Below are positions 27,610 through 36,935 of a stretch of 64,000 bases of DNA, one piece after another; the first letter of the stretch is position 1; each line of letters begins with the position of its first letter. Made by a program: the position numbers and the translations under genes. The stretch comes from Synechococcus sp. PROS-U-1. GTDB taxonomy: Bacteria > Cyanobacteriota > Cyanobacteriia > PCC-6307 > Cyanobiaceae. The notes under the pieces are model-generated. The model had not been told where the DNA came from. It was given only the letters and a program-made list of their open reading frames with translations, and ran no database searches. Location of the stretch: assembly GCF_014279755.1 (NCBI RefSeq), contig NZ_CP047951.1, positions 682,001 through 746,000 on the forward strand, written 5' to 3'.

Positions 27610-28911
27610 TCAGGCCACGGCCGCGAAGCTTTCGCGGAAGGCATTGATCGTGGCCTCAATGTCTGCGTCGGAGTGGGCCAGCGACGTGAAACCCGCTTCG
27701 AAGGCGGAAGGCGCGAGGTAAACGCCACGCTCGAGCATGGCGCGGTGCAGCTTGCCGAAACGTTCCGAATCCGTGGTCTTGGCGTCCTCGAAGTTGCGAA
27801 CGGGGCCTTCGCAGAGGAAGAAGCCGAACATGGCACTCACGCTGCCAGTTGTGATCGGCAGGCCGGCGGCCTGTGCTGCGTCCTTGATGCCCGCCACCAG
27901 CTTCTGGGTTGTGGCCGTCAGCTTGTCGTAGGTGCCGGGCTGCTTGAGCAATTCAAGGGTCTTGATGCCAGCAGTCATCGCCAGGGGGTTACCGCTGAGG
28001 GTTCCGGCCTGATACATGGGGCCTGCAGGGGCCACCATTCCCATGATGTCGGCCCGGCCGCCGTAGGCACCCACGGGCAGACCGCCACCAATCACTTTGC
28101 CCATGGTTGTGAGGTCTGGGGTGACACCGAAATGGGCTTGGGCGCCGCCGTAGCTGATCCGGAATCCGGTCATCACTTCGTCGAACACCAGCAGAGCTCC
28201 GTTCTCTTTGGTGAGCTCGCGTAGCCCCTCGAGGAAGCCTGGTTCCGGCTGAATGAAACCAGCGTTGCCGACGATCGGCTCGAGAATTACACCCGCAATG
28301 GCGTCCGGGTTCTCGGCAAACAGAGCCTTAACGGCCTCTAGATCGTTGTAAGGAGCCGTCAGTGTGTTGGCGGTGGTGCTGCGGGGCACGCCAGGGGAAT
28401 CGGGCAGTCCAAGGGTTGCCACTCCGGAACCAGCCTTCACAAGGAACATGTCCGCATGGCCGTGGTAGCAGCCCTCGAACTTGATCACCTTGTCGCGGCT
28501 GGTGTAGGCACGGATCAGGCGCAGCACAGCCATGCAGGCTTCCGTGCCGCTGTTCACGAAACGCACCATCTCAACGCTGGGGACAGCGTCGATCACCATC
28601 TCGGCCAGGGTGTTCTCTAGGGCACAAGGTGCTCCGAAGCTGGTGCCCTTCTCGATCGCCTCCTGCAGTGCTGCGATCACCTCGGGGTGGGCGTGGCCGC
28701 AGATTGCAGGCCCCCAGCTGCCGATGTAGTCAATGTATTTATTCCCATCCACGTCCCAGGCGTAGGGACCCTTGACCCGATCGAACACGATCGGCTGACC
28801 GCCGACCGACTTGAACGCCCGCACAGGGGAGCTGACACCTCCGGGCATCAGGGCCTGTGCTGCTCCGAAGATGGCTTCGGAATTGCTGGTGTTCAACGCG
28901 GGAGCTGTCAC
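27610..28911 (-). CDS. hemL: Glutamate-1-semialdehyde 2,1-aminomutase
   Basis: The 433-residue class III PLP enzyme converts glutamate-1-semialdehyde to 5-aminolevulinate, the second step after Glu-tRNA reductase. Features are the N-terminal [58 protein letters not shown], and the PLP lysine in [16 protein letters not shown] at about residue 267. The start is uncertain: GTG 28911 or TTG 28926. It is divergent from glcD. Confidence 0.96.
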   Translation of the reverse strand: MTAPALNTSNSEAIFGAAQALMPGGVSSPVRAFKSVGGQPIVFDRVKGPYAWDVDGNKYIDYIGSWGPAICGHAHPEVIAALQEAIEKGTSFGAPCALENTLAEMVIDAVPSVEMVRFVNSGTEACMAVLRLIRAYTSRDKVIKFEGCYHGHADMFLVKAGSGVATLGLPDSPGVPRSTTANTLTAPYNDLEAVKALFAENPDAIAGVILEPIVGNAGFIQPEPGFLEGLRELTKENGALLVFDEVMTGFRISYGGAQAHFGVTPDLTTMGKVIGGGLPVGAYGGRADIMGMVAPAGPMYQAGTLSGNPLAMTAGIKTLELLKQPGTYDKLTATTQKLVAGIKDAAQAAGLPITTGSVSAMFGFFLCEGPVRNFEDAKTTDSERFGKLHRAMLERGVYLAPSAFEAGFTSLAHSDADIEATINAFRESFAAVA

Positions 28912-29047
28912 TGGAACCGACGCCAAAGGGCTGATGCAAACCGTGCAACATCCTGACTCAGGAACGTCCAGTTCTGTTTGCTGTGTTTCTTAATTGCCCA
29001 CTTCGCAAGCTTTTTGATGCGTAGTCTTGGGTCAGATCGAGATCGCT

Positions 29048-30499
29048 GTGAGCCACGACTGGTCAGTTCTGGAGAGGGATCTGCGCCGCTGTCTGCCCCC
29101 TCGGGCCATCGTGGCGAAGCGTCAGGAACTGCTGAGTTACGACTGTGACGGACTGACCCTCGAGCGCCATTGCCCGCCCCTTGCGGTGCTGCCAGAAACC
29201 ACTGAACAGGTCGCCGCGGTTCTGCAGTGCTGTCATCAACGCGGTGTGCCTTTCGTGGCCCGCGGTAGCGGCACTGGCCTCTCGGGGGGAGCGCTGGTGG
29301 ATCAGCAGGCGCTCCTCGTTGTGACCAGTCGGATGCGTCGCGTGCTCGAGCTTGATCTGGCCAATCAACGGGTCACGGTCCAGCCCGGGGTCATCAACAG
29401 CTGGGTGACACGGGCCGTGGCGGGTGACGGCTTCTATTACGCCCCGGACCCGTCCAGTCAAGTGGTCTGCAGCATCGGCGGCAATGTGGCGGAAAATTCA
29501 GGCGGGGTGCATTGCCTCAAGTACGGCGTGACCAGCAATCACGTGCTGGGGCTTGAGGTGGTGTTGCCCGATGGAACCACCACGCAGCTGGGGAACGGCC
29601 TGGCGGAATCGTGCGAGTTGGATCTTCGTGGTGCGTTCATCGGCAGTGAAGGCACCCTGGGCATCGCGACCGCCATCACCCTGCGACTGCTCCGTGCGCC
29701 GGAGTGCGTGAACGTGCTGTTGGCTGATTTCGCCACGATGGAAGCGGCAGGGGAAGCGGTGCGATCCGTGACCGCCAGCGGCCTGCTGCCGGCGGGGATG
29801 GAAATCATGGACAACGTCACCATCAACGCTGTGAATGATTTCTTCGGCTACGACGAATACCCCCGCGATGCGGCGGCGGTGCTTTTGATCGAGCTGGATG
29901 GGCAGGATGCCGAAGTTCAGGCATCCGCAGAACGGGCCGATGTGTTGTGTCGTGCCGCAGGGGCCCGTGGCCTGCGTCGGGCCCAAGACCCCACGGAGTG
30001 CGCGGTGCTCTGGAAAGGACGTAAATCTGCGTTTTCAGCGGTGGGCAAAATCACGCCGACCTATTACGTGCAAGACGGTGTAGTGCCCCGGAGCAGCCTT
30101 CCCTCGGTGCTGGCCGCGATTGAACGGCTCAGTCAGGAGCACGGCCTGCCCGTGGCCAATGTGTTTCATGCCGGCGATGGCAACCTTCATCCGCTGATCC
30201 TCTATTCCTTGGACCAGCCGGATGTGGAGCGGAGCGTCAAGGAGCTTGGCGCCGCCATCCTGCGGGTGTGTCTCGATGCCGGTGGCAGCATCAGCGGTGA
30301 GCATGGTGTCGGGGCGGACAAGCGTTGCTATCTCGACTGGATGTTCGGCCCGGATGATCTGGAAACGATGGGTTTGTTGCGGTCTGCTTTCGACCCCCAC
30401 AACCGCGCCAATCCGGGCAAAGTGCTGCCCACGCCTCGCACCTGCGGTGAATCGGCCAAACGCATCGTGACGCTGCCTGCCGGAGTTGAGGTCTACTGA
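29048..30499 (+). CDS. glcD: FAD-linked glycolate/lactate-type oxidase, GlcD-like
   Basis: The 483-residue protein has the FAD_binding_4 (PCMH) domain with VARGSGTGLSGGAL (about residue 73) and NSGGVHCLKYGVTSNHVLGLEVVLPDG (split), then the FAD-oxidase C domain with HAGDGNLHPLI and SGEHGVGADKRCYL. GlcD in photorespiratory glycolate oxidation converts glycolate to glyoxylate; D-lactate is also possible. The GTG at 29048 is chosen; TTG 29027 is the longer alternative. glcE/glcF are not adjacent. Confidence 0.9.
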   Translation: MSHDWSVLERDLRRCLPPRAIVAKRQELLSYDCDGLTLERHCPPLAVLPETTEQVAAVLQCCHQRGVPFVARGSGTGLSGGALVDQQALLVVTSRMRRVLELDLANQRVTVQPGVINSWVTRAVAGDGFYYAPDPSSQVVCSIGGNVAENSGGVHCLKYGVTSNHVLGLEVVLPDGTTTQLGNGLAESCELDLRGAFIGSEGTLGIATAITLRLLRAPECVNVLLADFATMEAAGEAVRSVTASGLLPAGMEIMDNVTINAVNDFFGYDEYPRDAAAVLLIELDGQDAEVQASAERADVLCRAAGARGLRRAQDPTECAVLWKGRKSAFSAVGKITPTYYVQDGVVPRSSLPSVLAAIERLSQEHGLPVANVFHAGDGNLHPLILYSLDQPDVERSVKELGAAILRVCLDAGGSISGEHGVGADKRCYLDWMFGPDDLETMGLLRSAFDPHNRANPGKVLPTPRTCGESAKRIVTLPAGVEVY

Positions 30500-30505
30500 A
30501 CAGGA

Positions 30506-31339
30506 TCAGAACAACGGTTCATCGCCTTCGTCGTCCTCGGCTGGAGGCCAGTCGAGATCAACGCTGACCGGGGCATGGTCGCTGGGTTGCTGGTTGCCGC
30601 GCATGCCTTTGTGGATGACGCAGCTCCGGGCGAGCCCTAGGAGTTCCTCACACAGATAGATGTGATCGATTCTCCAACCGCGGTCCCGATCCCAGGCGCC
30701 GCTGCGGTAGTCCCACCAGCTCCAGTGGCCGGAATCGGGCTCGAACACTCGGAACACGTCCTGAAGCTGCTCGCCAAGCGCCGCACGGAGAGCACTCCGT
30801 TCAGCATCGCTGGCCATGATTCCGCCGGTCTGTCGGTCGGGGGCGGGAAGATCTCGTGCCTCAAGGCCGATGTTGAAGTCGCCGACCATGCACAGCGGTT
30901 CACCGCGCTCCTGCTGGGCTGCGATGTAACGCTTCAGGCAGCCAAGCCAGGCCAGTTTGTAGGGGTATTTCTCTGACTTCAGGCTTGAGCCATTCGGGAC
31001 GTAGAGGTTGAGCACGCGGACGCCATTCAGCAATCCGCTGATCACGCGCTTCTGTTCGCTGAGATCCGCAGCTTCAGCGTCATCAGGAAGCTCCCCAACG
31101 AATCCGCAGCGCACATCCTCAAGGGGGTCGCGGCTGATCAGGGCGACTCCGTTGTAGGCCTTCTGGCCATGGATGTGGATGTGCCATCCAGCAGATTTGA
31201 AGGGCTGCAACGGGAACAGGGGGTCATCAACCTTGGTTTCCTGCAGACAGAGCAGATCCGGTTGCTCGTTCTCCAGCCAACTGAGCACCTGATCCAGTCG
31301 CGTGCGAACGGAATTCACGTTCCAGGTGGCGATCTGCAC
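30506..31339 (-). CDS. xth: Exodeoxyribonuclease III / AP endonuclease
   Basis: The 277-residue protein starts at GTG 31339 (QIATWNVNSVRTRL). Catalytic elements are LLCLQETKVDD (Glu), VLNLYVPNGSS, MVGDFNIGLEARD, WSWWDYRSGAWDRDRGWRIDHIY and the C-terminal SDHAPVSVDLD. It repairs abasic sites and 3' blocks in base excision repair. The frame stays open upstream to 31456 but lacks the family start. Its end lies 6 bases after glcD. Confidence 0.95.
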   Translation of the reverse strand: MQIATWNVNSVRTRLDQVLSWLENEQPDLLCLQETKVDDPLFPLQPFKSAGWHIHIHGQKAYNGVALISRDPLEDVRCGFVGELPDDAEAADLSEQKRVISGLLNGVRVLNLYVPNGSSLKSEKYPYKLAWLGCLKRYIAAQQERGEPLCMVGDFNIGLEARDLPAPDRQTGGIMASDAERSALRAALGEQLQDVFRVFEPDSGHWSWWDYRSGAWDRDRGWRIDHIYLCEELLGLARSCVIHKGMRGNQQPSDHAPVSVDLDWPPAEDDEGDEPLF

Positions 31340-31394
31340 GGTTGATCCGATGGTGAGAAAGACCCTTAGCATCAGCCCACCTCGAAATCCGCTG

Positions 31395-31679
31395 ATGTCC
31401 TTCCGTCTTGCGGCCGTCGCACAACTTGTTTTTCCCTGCCTGATCGCAGCGACCATTCCTGTTGATGCACGTGCCCAGATGGATGCGCCTTATCAGAACC
31501 GCGAAGAACGCGAGATTTACGGAGATACGAATGACAACGGCTCAGTTCTCGATGCCGCCAACCCCATGGATCTGCTGAACAGGATCAGACGTTCGACGGC
31601 CATGAATGACGCCACGCCACCCTCCGATGCCATTGATGCGGCGCTCAAGGCCTTACAGAACCAGCCCCAATCGCCATAG
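31395..31679 (+). CDS. Small exported protein
   Basis: The 94-residue protein begins MSFRLAAVAQLVFPCLIAATIPVDARAQ (28 residues, split here as SFRLAAVAQLVFPCLIAA and TIPVDARA), a typical signal peptide with an AxA cleavage site, then an acidic, disordered-looking mature part (EEREIYGDTNDNGSVLDAANPMDLL). No homology is recognised. It is divergent from xth with a 55-base gap and convergent with the TPR-like gene. Confidence 0.7.
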   Translation: MSFRLAAVAQLVFPCLIAATIPVDARAQMDAPYQNREEREIYGDTNDNGSVLDAANPMDLLNRIRRSTAMNDATPPSDAIDAALKALQNQPQSP

Positions 31680-31690
31680 AGCTTGGCTGC

Positions 31691-32452
31691 TCAGAGGTGG
31701 CGTGCAGCGTTCAATCCGAGCTGTCCTGCCAGAACATCGATCAAAGGATTGATGCGTCCGTTTGAATCCGGCCGTTGACGGGCCTGCTTCAGTGTCGCCT
31801 GAACGGCCAGCGTATGGCCTTGCTCCTGCTGCAACAGGGCTAGGGCCAGCAAAGGTCTTGCATTTGTCGGCTCCTCTTCAGCCAGCAGGCGATACATGTT
31901 GACCGCTGCTTGGTCGGATTCGCCCTGGCGCAGAAGATCGGCCAAGAGCAGCCCGATTTCTAGACGCTGGCCAGGCTCGAGCTCCTTGAACCGGGATGTC
32001 AGATCTTTGACAGCCTGTCTCTGGCGGCCCTGCTGTTGATCCAGCAGCACCAGCAATTGCAGACCCTGCGGATCATTCGGATGCAGGCGCATCAGGTGCT
32101 GGAGGCTGCTCCGTGCTGATTCGGGTTGGCCATTGCGGCGCTGCAGCTCCGCTTTGAACAGGCTGAGTTCGCGCGGGGTGGAACGGCCAGACAACCACGG
32201 TTGCAGCACCACTTCGGCTTCTTGCAGGCGTTCCTGGGCAACAAGACGTTCCAGCAGCATCACCCGTTCGGCCTCGCTCAGCTCGTCTTGCCCCTGAAGT
32301 TGCTTCATCAGCGTTTCGACCTGCTGATCTTCAGCCGGACGGCTCCCCCGCGCACGGGTCTCTGGAGCCATGGAGGCTGCAGTGATCCACCCGACCAGTA
32401 CCGCCCCAACCATGGACATCAGTAGCAACAGAATCCGGCGAGGGCTCTGCAT
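31691..32452 (-). CDS. Membrane-anchored TPR-like protein
   Basis: The 253-residue protein has an N-terminal transmembrane helix (ILLLLMSMVGAVLVGWITAA) followed by helical repeats of TPR type (ERLVAQERLQEAEVVLQPWL, SSLQHLMRLHPNDPQGLQLLVLL). TPR solenoids mediate assembly. No specific partner is indicated. It is divergent from the 32.5 kb operon with a 93-base gap. Confidence 0.7.
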   Translation of the reverse strand: MQSPRRILLLLMSMVGAVLVGWITAASMAPETRARGSRPAEDQQVETLMKQLQGQDELSEAERVMLLERLVAQERLQEAEVVLQPWLSGRSTPRELSLFKAELQRRNGQPESARSSLQHLMRLHPNDPQGLQLLVLLDQQQGRQRQAVKDLTSRFKELEPGQRLEIGLLLADLLRQGESDQAAVNMYRLLAEEEPTNARPLLALALLQQEQGHTLAVQATLKQARQRPDSNGRINPLIDVLAGQLGLNAARHL

Positions 32453-32545
32453 CCGATCTCGAATCAGCCACTTCAGTCTGAGGGGATTGCGGTGGGCTGG
32501 CTACAGTCTTCACAAGGGCTTTTGACTCCGCCCGGATCTGCATCA

Positions 32546-33166
32546 ATGCGCGCCCATCCGATTCCCCCGGTCACAGAGCCGTTGCAGTACCGGGCCATCG
32601 GGATTGTTCGGGGTACCTATGCCCCAACCGATCCCGAGCAACTCACCCGCGGAACGTTGACCGATGCCCAGGGTGTCCCCCTGGAAACCGTTGTGCTCGG
32701 TCGAGTTCTCACCCTGATCCGGCGGCATCTGCCCTTGGATCAGCCCCACCTCTGGGTGGTGTATCCCAGAAGTCGTGAGAGCGACCATCTGCATCTTCAG
32801 ATCGCTGGGGTCTGGGAACCCAGCACGCTGGCACCAGAGCAGGTTGATGCCTCTGACTCCTTGCCGGAGGGAGACGACTACTTCTCAGTTCGGGGGGAGT
32901 TGATCTTCACCAAACCCGAGACCGGCGAAATGGTGGTGAAGGTGCGGCAGCAGGCCCGGGCCGACGGCCACCGGCCCCTCCCCTTCAAGCTCCAGATCAA
33001 GGGCGAGCTCCCCCTGGAACATCTGCGCCACTTCGTCAGCCTCGACCTGCGCCGCCAGGGCCAGGAACTTCACTTGGAACAGCACGAGGTAATCGCCCCG
33101 ATGCCGACGCGTGGAGGCAAATCCAAGGGAGGCCGCGGTCGTTCCACCTCCCGCGTTCGGAGCTGA
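32546..33166 (+). CDS. Conserved hypothetical protein, first gene of a coupled operon
   Basis: The 206-residue protein (ATG 32546) has YRAIGIVRGTYAPTDPEQLTRGTL and WVVYPRSRESDHLHLQIAGVWEP and ends in a basic tail (TRGGKSKGGRGRSTSR). The beta-rich core may bind nucleic acid; the Gly/Arg/Ser tail is consistent. Its last A is the first base of the ATG of the FtsH-like gene (TGATG overlap). A start at 32492 would add 18 residues. Confidence 0.72.
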   Translation: MRAHPIPPVTEPLQYRAIGIVRGTYAPTDPEQLTRGTLTDAQGVPLETVVLGRVLTLIRRHLPLDQPHLWVVYPRSRESDHLHLQIAGVWEPSTLAPEQVDASDSLPEGDDYFSVRGELIFTKPETGEMVVKVRQQARADGHRPLPFKLQIKGELPLEHLRHFVSLDLRRQGQELHLEQHEVIAPMPTRGGKSKGGRGRSTSRVRS

Positions 33167-33813
33167 TGGCGGAGGAGGGGCAGGGCTCCACGGGGGTATT
33201 GCGCGCTGGTATTGCTGTTGCCGGCATCACTGTTCTCGGTGCCTTTGGGCCCGCTCTGGGGTTGTCTTCAGCTTGGATTGTGGTGGCTGTTGGGGGTGCT
33301 CTGGTCACCCTCAGCGTTGATGCCGCCACGTGGCAGGGCATGGGTGGTCACATCCTTGCCGAAGCCTTGCCCGGTGGTCAGGAGCGTCTACGTCGGATTG
33401 CAGTGCATGAGGCGGGCCATGTCTTGATCGCTGAAGAAGAGCAACTTCCGGTTCAGCAGGTGCTTGTTGGAACCTTGGCCTGTGTACGTGCGGGGCTGCG
33501 TAGCAGCGGCGCGACGGAGTTCACGGTTCCTGACAGCGTCCGCATGCCCCTAGAAGATCTACGGCGTTGGAGCAGGGTGCTCCAGGCCGGCATCGCTGCG
33601 GAGACCGTGGTCTTCGGTCAGGCCCGCGGTGGGGCCGATGACCGCGCTTTGCTCGGGCGGCTCTGGGGACTGTCGGGCCATGACGTGGCCACTGCCCAGC
33701 GGGAGCAGCGTCGAGCCCGTCGGGAGATCGAGCAGCAACTGCGTCAGCAGCGTCAGGCGCTTGACCGTGAGGCGGTTGCGCTGTTGGAGGCGGCCCCGCG
33801 TTTGGGGCGATGA
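33166..33813 (+). CDS. FtsH-like M41 metallopeptidase domain without AAA ATPase
   Basis: The 215-residue protein has two hydrophobic N-terminal segments (about residues 13-50) and then a zinc-peptidase core with RIAVHEAGHVLIAEEE (HExxH at about residues 82-86) and ARGGADDRALLGRLWGL, which resembles the FtsH segment carrying the third zinc ligand (Asp). The ATPase domain of FtsH is absent. It is probably a membrane metallopeptidase. The gene is sandwiched between overlapping neighbours, with LarC starting 3 bases before its stop. Confidence 0.78.
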   Translation: MAEEGQGSTGVLRAGIAVAGITVLGAFGPALGLSSAWIVVAVGGALVTLSVDAATWQGMGGHILAEALPGGQERLRRIAVHEAGHVLIAEEEQLPVQQVLVGTLACVRAGLRSSGATEFTVPDSVRMPLEDLRRWSRVLQAGIAAETVVFGQARGGADDRALLGRLWGLSGHDVATAQREQRRARREIEQQLRQQRQALDREAVALLEAAPRLGR

Positions 33814-35018
33814 GCGCGCTCTGGATTGATGCGCCAACGGGTTTGGCGGGGGACATGCTCCTTGCCGCCCTGTTGGATCTCGGTGTGGACCAGGCGGTGG
33901 TGGAGTCGCCCCTGGCGGCCCTCGGTTTGGCAGGGCGCTACCGCCTCACCCAGCACGAGGCGCGCAGCGGCGGACTGCGGGGGATCCGCGTTGATGTGCA
34001 GGGGCTCGAGGATCAGCCCCCCCACCGCCACTGGTCGGAGATCCGCGTTCAAATCAATGAAGCCGACTTGGCGCCAGCGCTGAAGCAGAGGGTTCTTGCC
34101 GTGTTCACCCGTTTGGCTGAAGCCGAAGCCACGGTGCATGGAAGCTCGGCTGAGGCCGTTCACTTCCATGAAGTTGGGGCCATCGATGCTCTCGTGGATG
34201 TCGTGGGGGTCTGTGCCGCGATGGAAGCCCTTAAGCCTGCCGAAATTGTTTGTTCCCCATTGCCTGCGGGGAGTGGGACGGTGTCGACGGCCCATGGTCT
34301 GTTGCCCGTGCCCGTTCCAGCGGTGCTTGAACTGGCGCGTCGTCACCGCATTCCGTTGATTCAAGGCAGGGGCCTGCCCACAGGGGAATTGGTGACGCCC
34401 ACGGGCCTGGCCCTGGTGTCGGTGCTGGCGGATCGCTTTGTCGCCCCTGACGTGCTGGTGGCCGAAAAGATCGGGATCGGCCTTGGCCATCGCCAGCTGG
34501 ATCGCCCCAACCTGGTGCGCTTGGTTCTGCTTACCCCGTCGGCAGCTGCGGGTGCGGCTCCCCGCTGGGAGTCACTGGTCGTGCAGGAAGCCTGGATTGA
34601 TGACGCCACCCCTGAGGAGGTTGCGGCATTGGCGAACCGGTTGCGTGATGCAGGGGCGCTCGATGTGGCGGTACAGCCGTTGTTGATGAAAAAGGGCCGC
34701 AGTGGGCAGTCGGTGACCGCGCTGGTGCGGGATGGGGATGCGGATGAGATTCGCGGGCTTTGGCTCAGTGCTGGCAGCAGCATCGGTTTGCGGGAGCGGC
34801 GCCAGGGCCGCTGGGTCTTGCCAAGGCGCCATGGCGTGCTCGATACACCCTGGGGGCCCCTCGCAGCCAAACAGGTGCGTCGTCCGGATGGCCGTTGCAC
34901 CGTCAAAGCAGAAGCGGATGCCCTGGAGGCTCTTCAGGCCAGCACTGGGTGTGGTCTTGATGAGCTGAGGGCCGCCGCAGCTGCTGCACCGTTTGTCAGC
35001 ACGGAAGATTGGGCCTGA
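33810..35018 (+). CDS. larC: LarC-type nickel-pincer cofactor protein (DUF111)
   Basis: The 402-residue protein matches LarC: LWIDAPTGLAGDMLLAALLDLGV at the start, HFHEVGAIDALVDVVG (about residues 112-127), and LPTGELVTPTGLALV. LarC inserts nickel into the P2TMN cofactor of lactate racemase LarA, made by LarB and LarE. No larA, larB or larE is visible in this window, so the cofactor role here is unproven. It overlaps the FtsH-like gene by 4 bases and the next gene by 1 base. Confidence 0.88.
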   Translation: MSALWIDAPTGLAGDMLLAALLDLGVDQAVVESPLAALGLAGRYRLTQHEARSGGLRGIRVDVQGLEDQPPHRHWSEIRVQINEADLAPALKQRVLAVFTRLAEAEATVHGSSAEAVHFHEVGAIDALVDVVGVCAAMEALKPAEIVCSPLPAGSGTVSTAHGLLPVPVPAVLELARRHRIPLIQGRGLPTGELVTPTGLALVSVLADRFVAPDVLVAEKIGIGLGHRQLDRPNLVRLVLLTPSAAAGAAPRWESLVVQEAWIDDATPEEVAALANRLRDAGALDVAVQPLLMKKGRSGQSVTALVRDGDADEIRGLWLSAGSSIGLRERRQGRWVLPRRHGVLDTPWGPLAAKQVRRPDGRCTVKAEADALEALQASTGCGLDELRAAAAAAPFVSTEDWA

Positions 35019-35932
35019 TGGGCAAAATCCTTCGCCAACCCAAACTCTGGATCACGCTGGCCAGCTTGGTGTTCATCGCTGTTGCGCTGTCCCAGCAGGC
35101 GGGCCAGCTTCGCCAGCTGAGCCTGGTGGCCCATGGTTGGTGGTGGCTGTCGCTGGGTCTGGGCCTGACTTGGCTCAGCATTTTGATTAACGGTCTGGCC
35201 TGGCGCGACGTGCTGGTCTGGTTGAGACACCCTCCCCGGGGCCTTGAGGTGGTGCCGCTGTTTGTGCGCAGCAACCTGCTCAAGTACCTGCCGGGTGGGG
35301 TCTGGCATCTGGTGGAGCGGGTCCGGGTGCTGCGCCCGCTAATTGGCGGTGGACCGGCCCTGGCCGGTGTGATTCTTGATCCGCTGCTGATCGTGGCGGC
35401 GTCCGTTCTTGTTGTGGTTGCTGGTGGTTGGCAGCAGGGCTTCGCACTGGTCGCTCCCTTGCCAGCGCTCCTGATGATTCCGCGGTGGCGGGAGCCGCTC
35501 CTGCGTCGGCTGGAGCGTTCGAAGGCGGCGCAGTTGCAGTCGGTTAGCGGTGGGCCACTGGAGAGTGAGGGGTGCGGCCGCGGCGGCTACCCCTGGCGGC
35601 CCCTCGCCCTGCAGCTGTTGTTTGTGCTCTGCCGCTTTGCCGGGTTCTGGTGCAGCGTGCAGGCCTTCGGCATCCGCAGCCCGGCTCCATTCACCTGGCT
35701 CGCGGCCTTCGGCCTGGCCTATGCCGTTGGGCTGGTGGTCCCCGGTGCCCCCGGGGGACTGGGGGTCTTTGAAGCCACGTTGTTGCTTCGTTTGGGTGCT
35801 GCCTTACCGGAGGCGCAGTTGCTGGCCGTCGTGCTGAGTTACAGGCTCCTGTCCACCTTGGCGGATGTTGCTGCCAGCGCTGCTTTGGTTGCTGATCAGA
35901 TCGTGGCGCAACGGTTAAAACGTTCATGCTGA
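35018..35932 (+). CDS. UPF0104 / lysylphosphatidylglycerol synthase-like membrane protein
   Basis: The 304-residue protein has about eight transmembrane helices and ends in VVPGAPGGLGVFEATLLLRLG, the signature Pro/Gly motif of the UPF0104 (LPG synthase membrane domain) family. The family resembles flippases and lipid synthases but no catalytic domain is fused here. Its ATG shares a base with the larC stop. A TTG at 35009 is an alternative start. Confidence 0.8.
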   Translation: MGKILRQPKLWITLASLVFIAVALSQQAGQLRQLSLVAHGWWWLSLGLGLTWLSILINGLAWRDVLVWLRHPPRGLEVVPLFVRSNLLKYLPGGVWHLVERVRVLRPLIGGGPALAGVILDPLLIVAASVLVVVAGGWQQGFALVAPLPALLMIPRWREPLLRRLERSKAAQLQSVSGGPLESEGCGRGGYPWRPLALQLLFVLCRFAGFWCSVQAFGIRSPAPFTWLAAFGLAYAVGLVVPGAPGGLGVFEATLLLRLGAALPEAQLLAVVLSYRLLSTLADVAASAALVADQIVAQRLKRSC

Positions 35933-35945
35933 CCCCCGTGCCCTT

Positions 35946-36935
35946 GTGGAGCTGAGTCGTCGCCGGCTGCTGCAGCTGATGCTTGGAACCGGCTGTAGTG
36001 CTGCGCTTCTACCGATAAGGGCTGCCAACCGGTCTGCGCTGCGGGTCGGGCTGATCAGTGACCTCAACAGCAGCTATGGCTCCACCAGCTACATCCCTTC
36101 CGTTCATCAGGGGGTGGAGCGACTGATTGCCCTTCAGCCCGATCTGGTGGTGTGTGCTGGCGACATGGTCGCGGGCCAGATGCGAGGGCTCAGTGGCCAG
36201 CAGCTCGATGCGATGTGGCGGGGGTTCGAGGCTGCTGTGCTGCAGCCGCTTCAGATGGCAGGTATCCCTCTGCTGCCCGCGATCGGGAACCATGACGGTT
36301 CGCCGGGGTTTGCGGCTGATCGAGCCGCTGTGTCCCGGTTCTGGCCCCCAATCCGTTCACGCATGGGATTGGGGTTCGTGGATGCCTTGCAATTCCCCTT
36401 CCGTTACACAGTGCTTCAGGAGGGGATCTTCTGGCTGGTCTGGGATGCCAGCTCGGCCCGGATCCCTGAGGACCAACTGGTCTGGGCACAACAGCAGTTG
36501 GCCAGCACCAAGGCACAAGCGGCGCGCGCACGGTTCGTGGTTGGCCATCTGCCCTTGGTTGGTGTTGGTCAGGGCAAGGATCGCCCCGGTGAAGTGTTGG
36601 ACCGAGGAAGCGAGCTTCAGGCTCTGATGGAGAACACCCGCGTTCAGGCCTACATCAGTGGTCATCATCACGTTTGGTTCTCCGGTCGTCGTGGCCAGCT
36701 CGATCTCATCCAGCTCGGCGCGCTGGGCAGTGGCCCCCGGCGTCTGCTTGATGTTGATGCTTCCCCTCAGCAGACCTTCACGTTGCTGGAGATGGATGGG
36801 GTGCGGGACGCCATCAGGGAGACCACCTATGCCGTTTCCTCTGGAGAGCCGCTTGCCTGGTCCACACTCCCTGCTCGCCTCAAGACCCGTGCTGGGCTGC
36901 TCCAGCGCAATTCCTCAGAGAGGTTGCTGCGGTGA
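35946..36935 (+). CDS. Tat-exported calcineurin-like phosphoesterase
   Basis: The 329-residue protein starts at GTG 35946 with a twin-arginine signal (ELSRRRLLQLMLGTGCSAALL). Metallophosphatase motifs are LISDLNSS (partial first motif), VVCAGDMVAG (GDxV/x), PAIGNHDGSPG (GNHD), FVVGHLPLVG (GH) and ISGHHHVWFSG (GHxH). The substrate is unknown, probably a periplasmic phosphoester. The first Asp-x-His motif is degenerate (SDLN). It overlaps the convergent ABC permease by 21 bases. Confidence 0.82.
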   Translation: MELSRRRLLQLMLGTGCSAALLPIRAANRSALRVGLISDLNSSYGSTSYIPSVHQGVERLIALQPDLVVCAGDMVAGQMRGLSGQQLDAMWRGFEAAVLQPLQMAGIPLLPAIGNHDGSPGFAADRAAVSRFWPPIRSRMGLGFVDALQFPFRYTVLQEGIFWLVWDASSARIPEDQLVWAQQQLASTKAQAARARFVVGHLPLVGVGQGKDRPGEVLDRGSELQALMENTRVQAYISGHHHVWFSGRRGQLDLIQLGALGSGPRRLLDVDASPQQTFTLLEMDGVRDAIRETTYAVSSGEPLAWSTLPARLKTRAGLLQRNSSERLLR

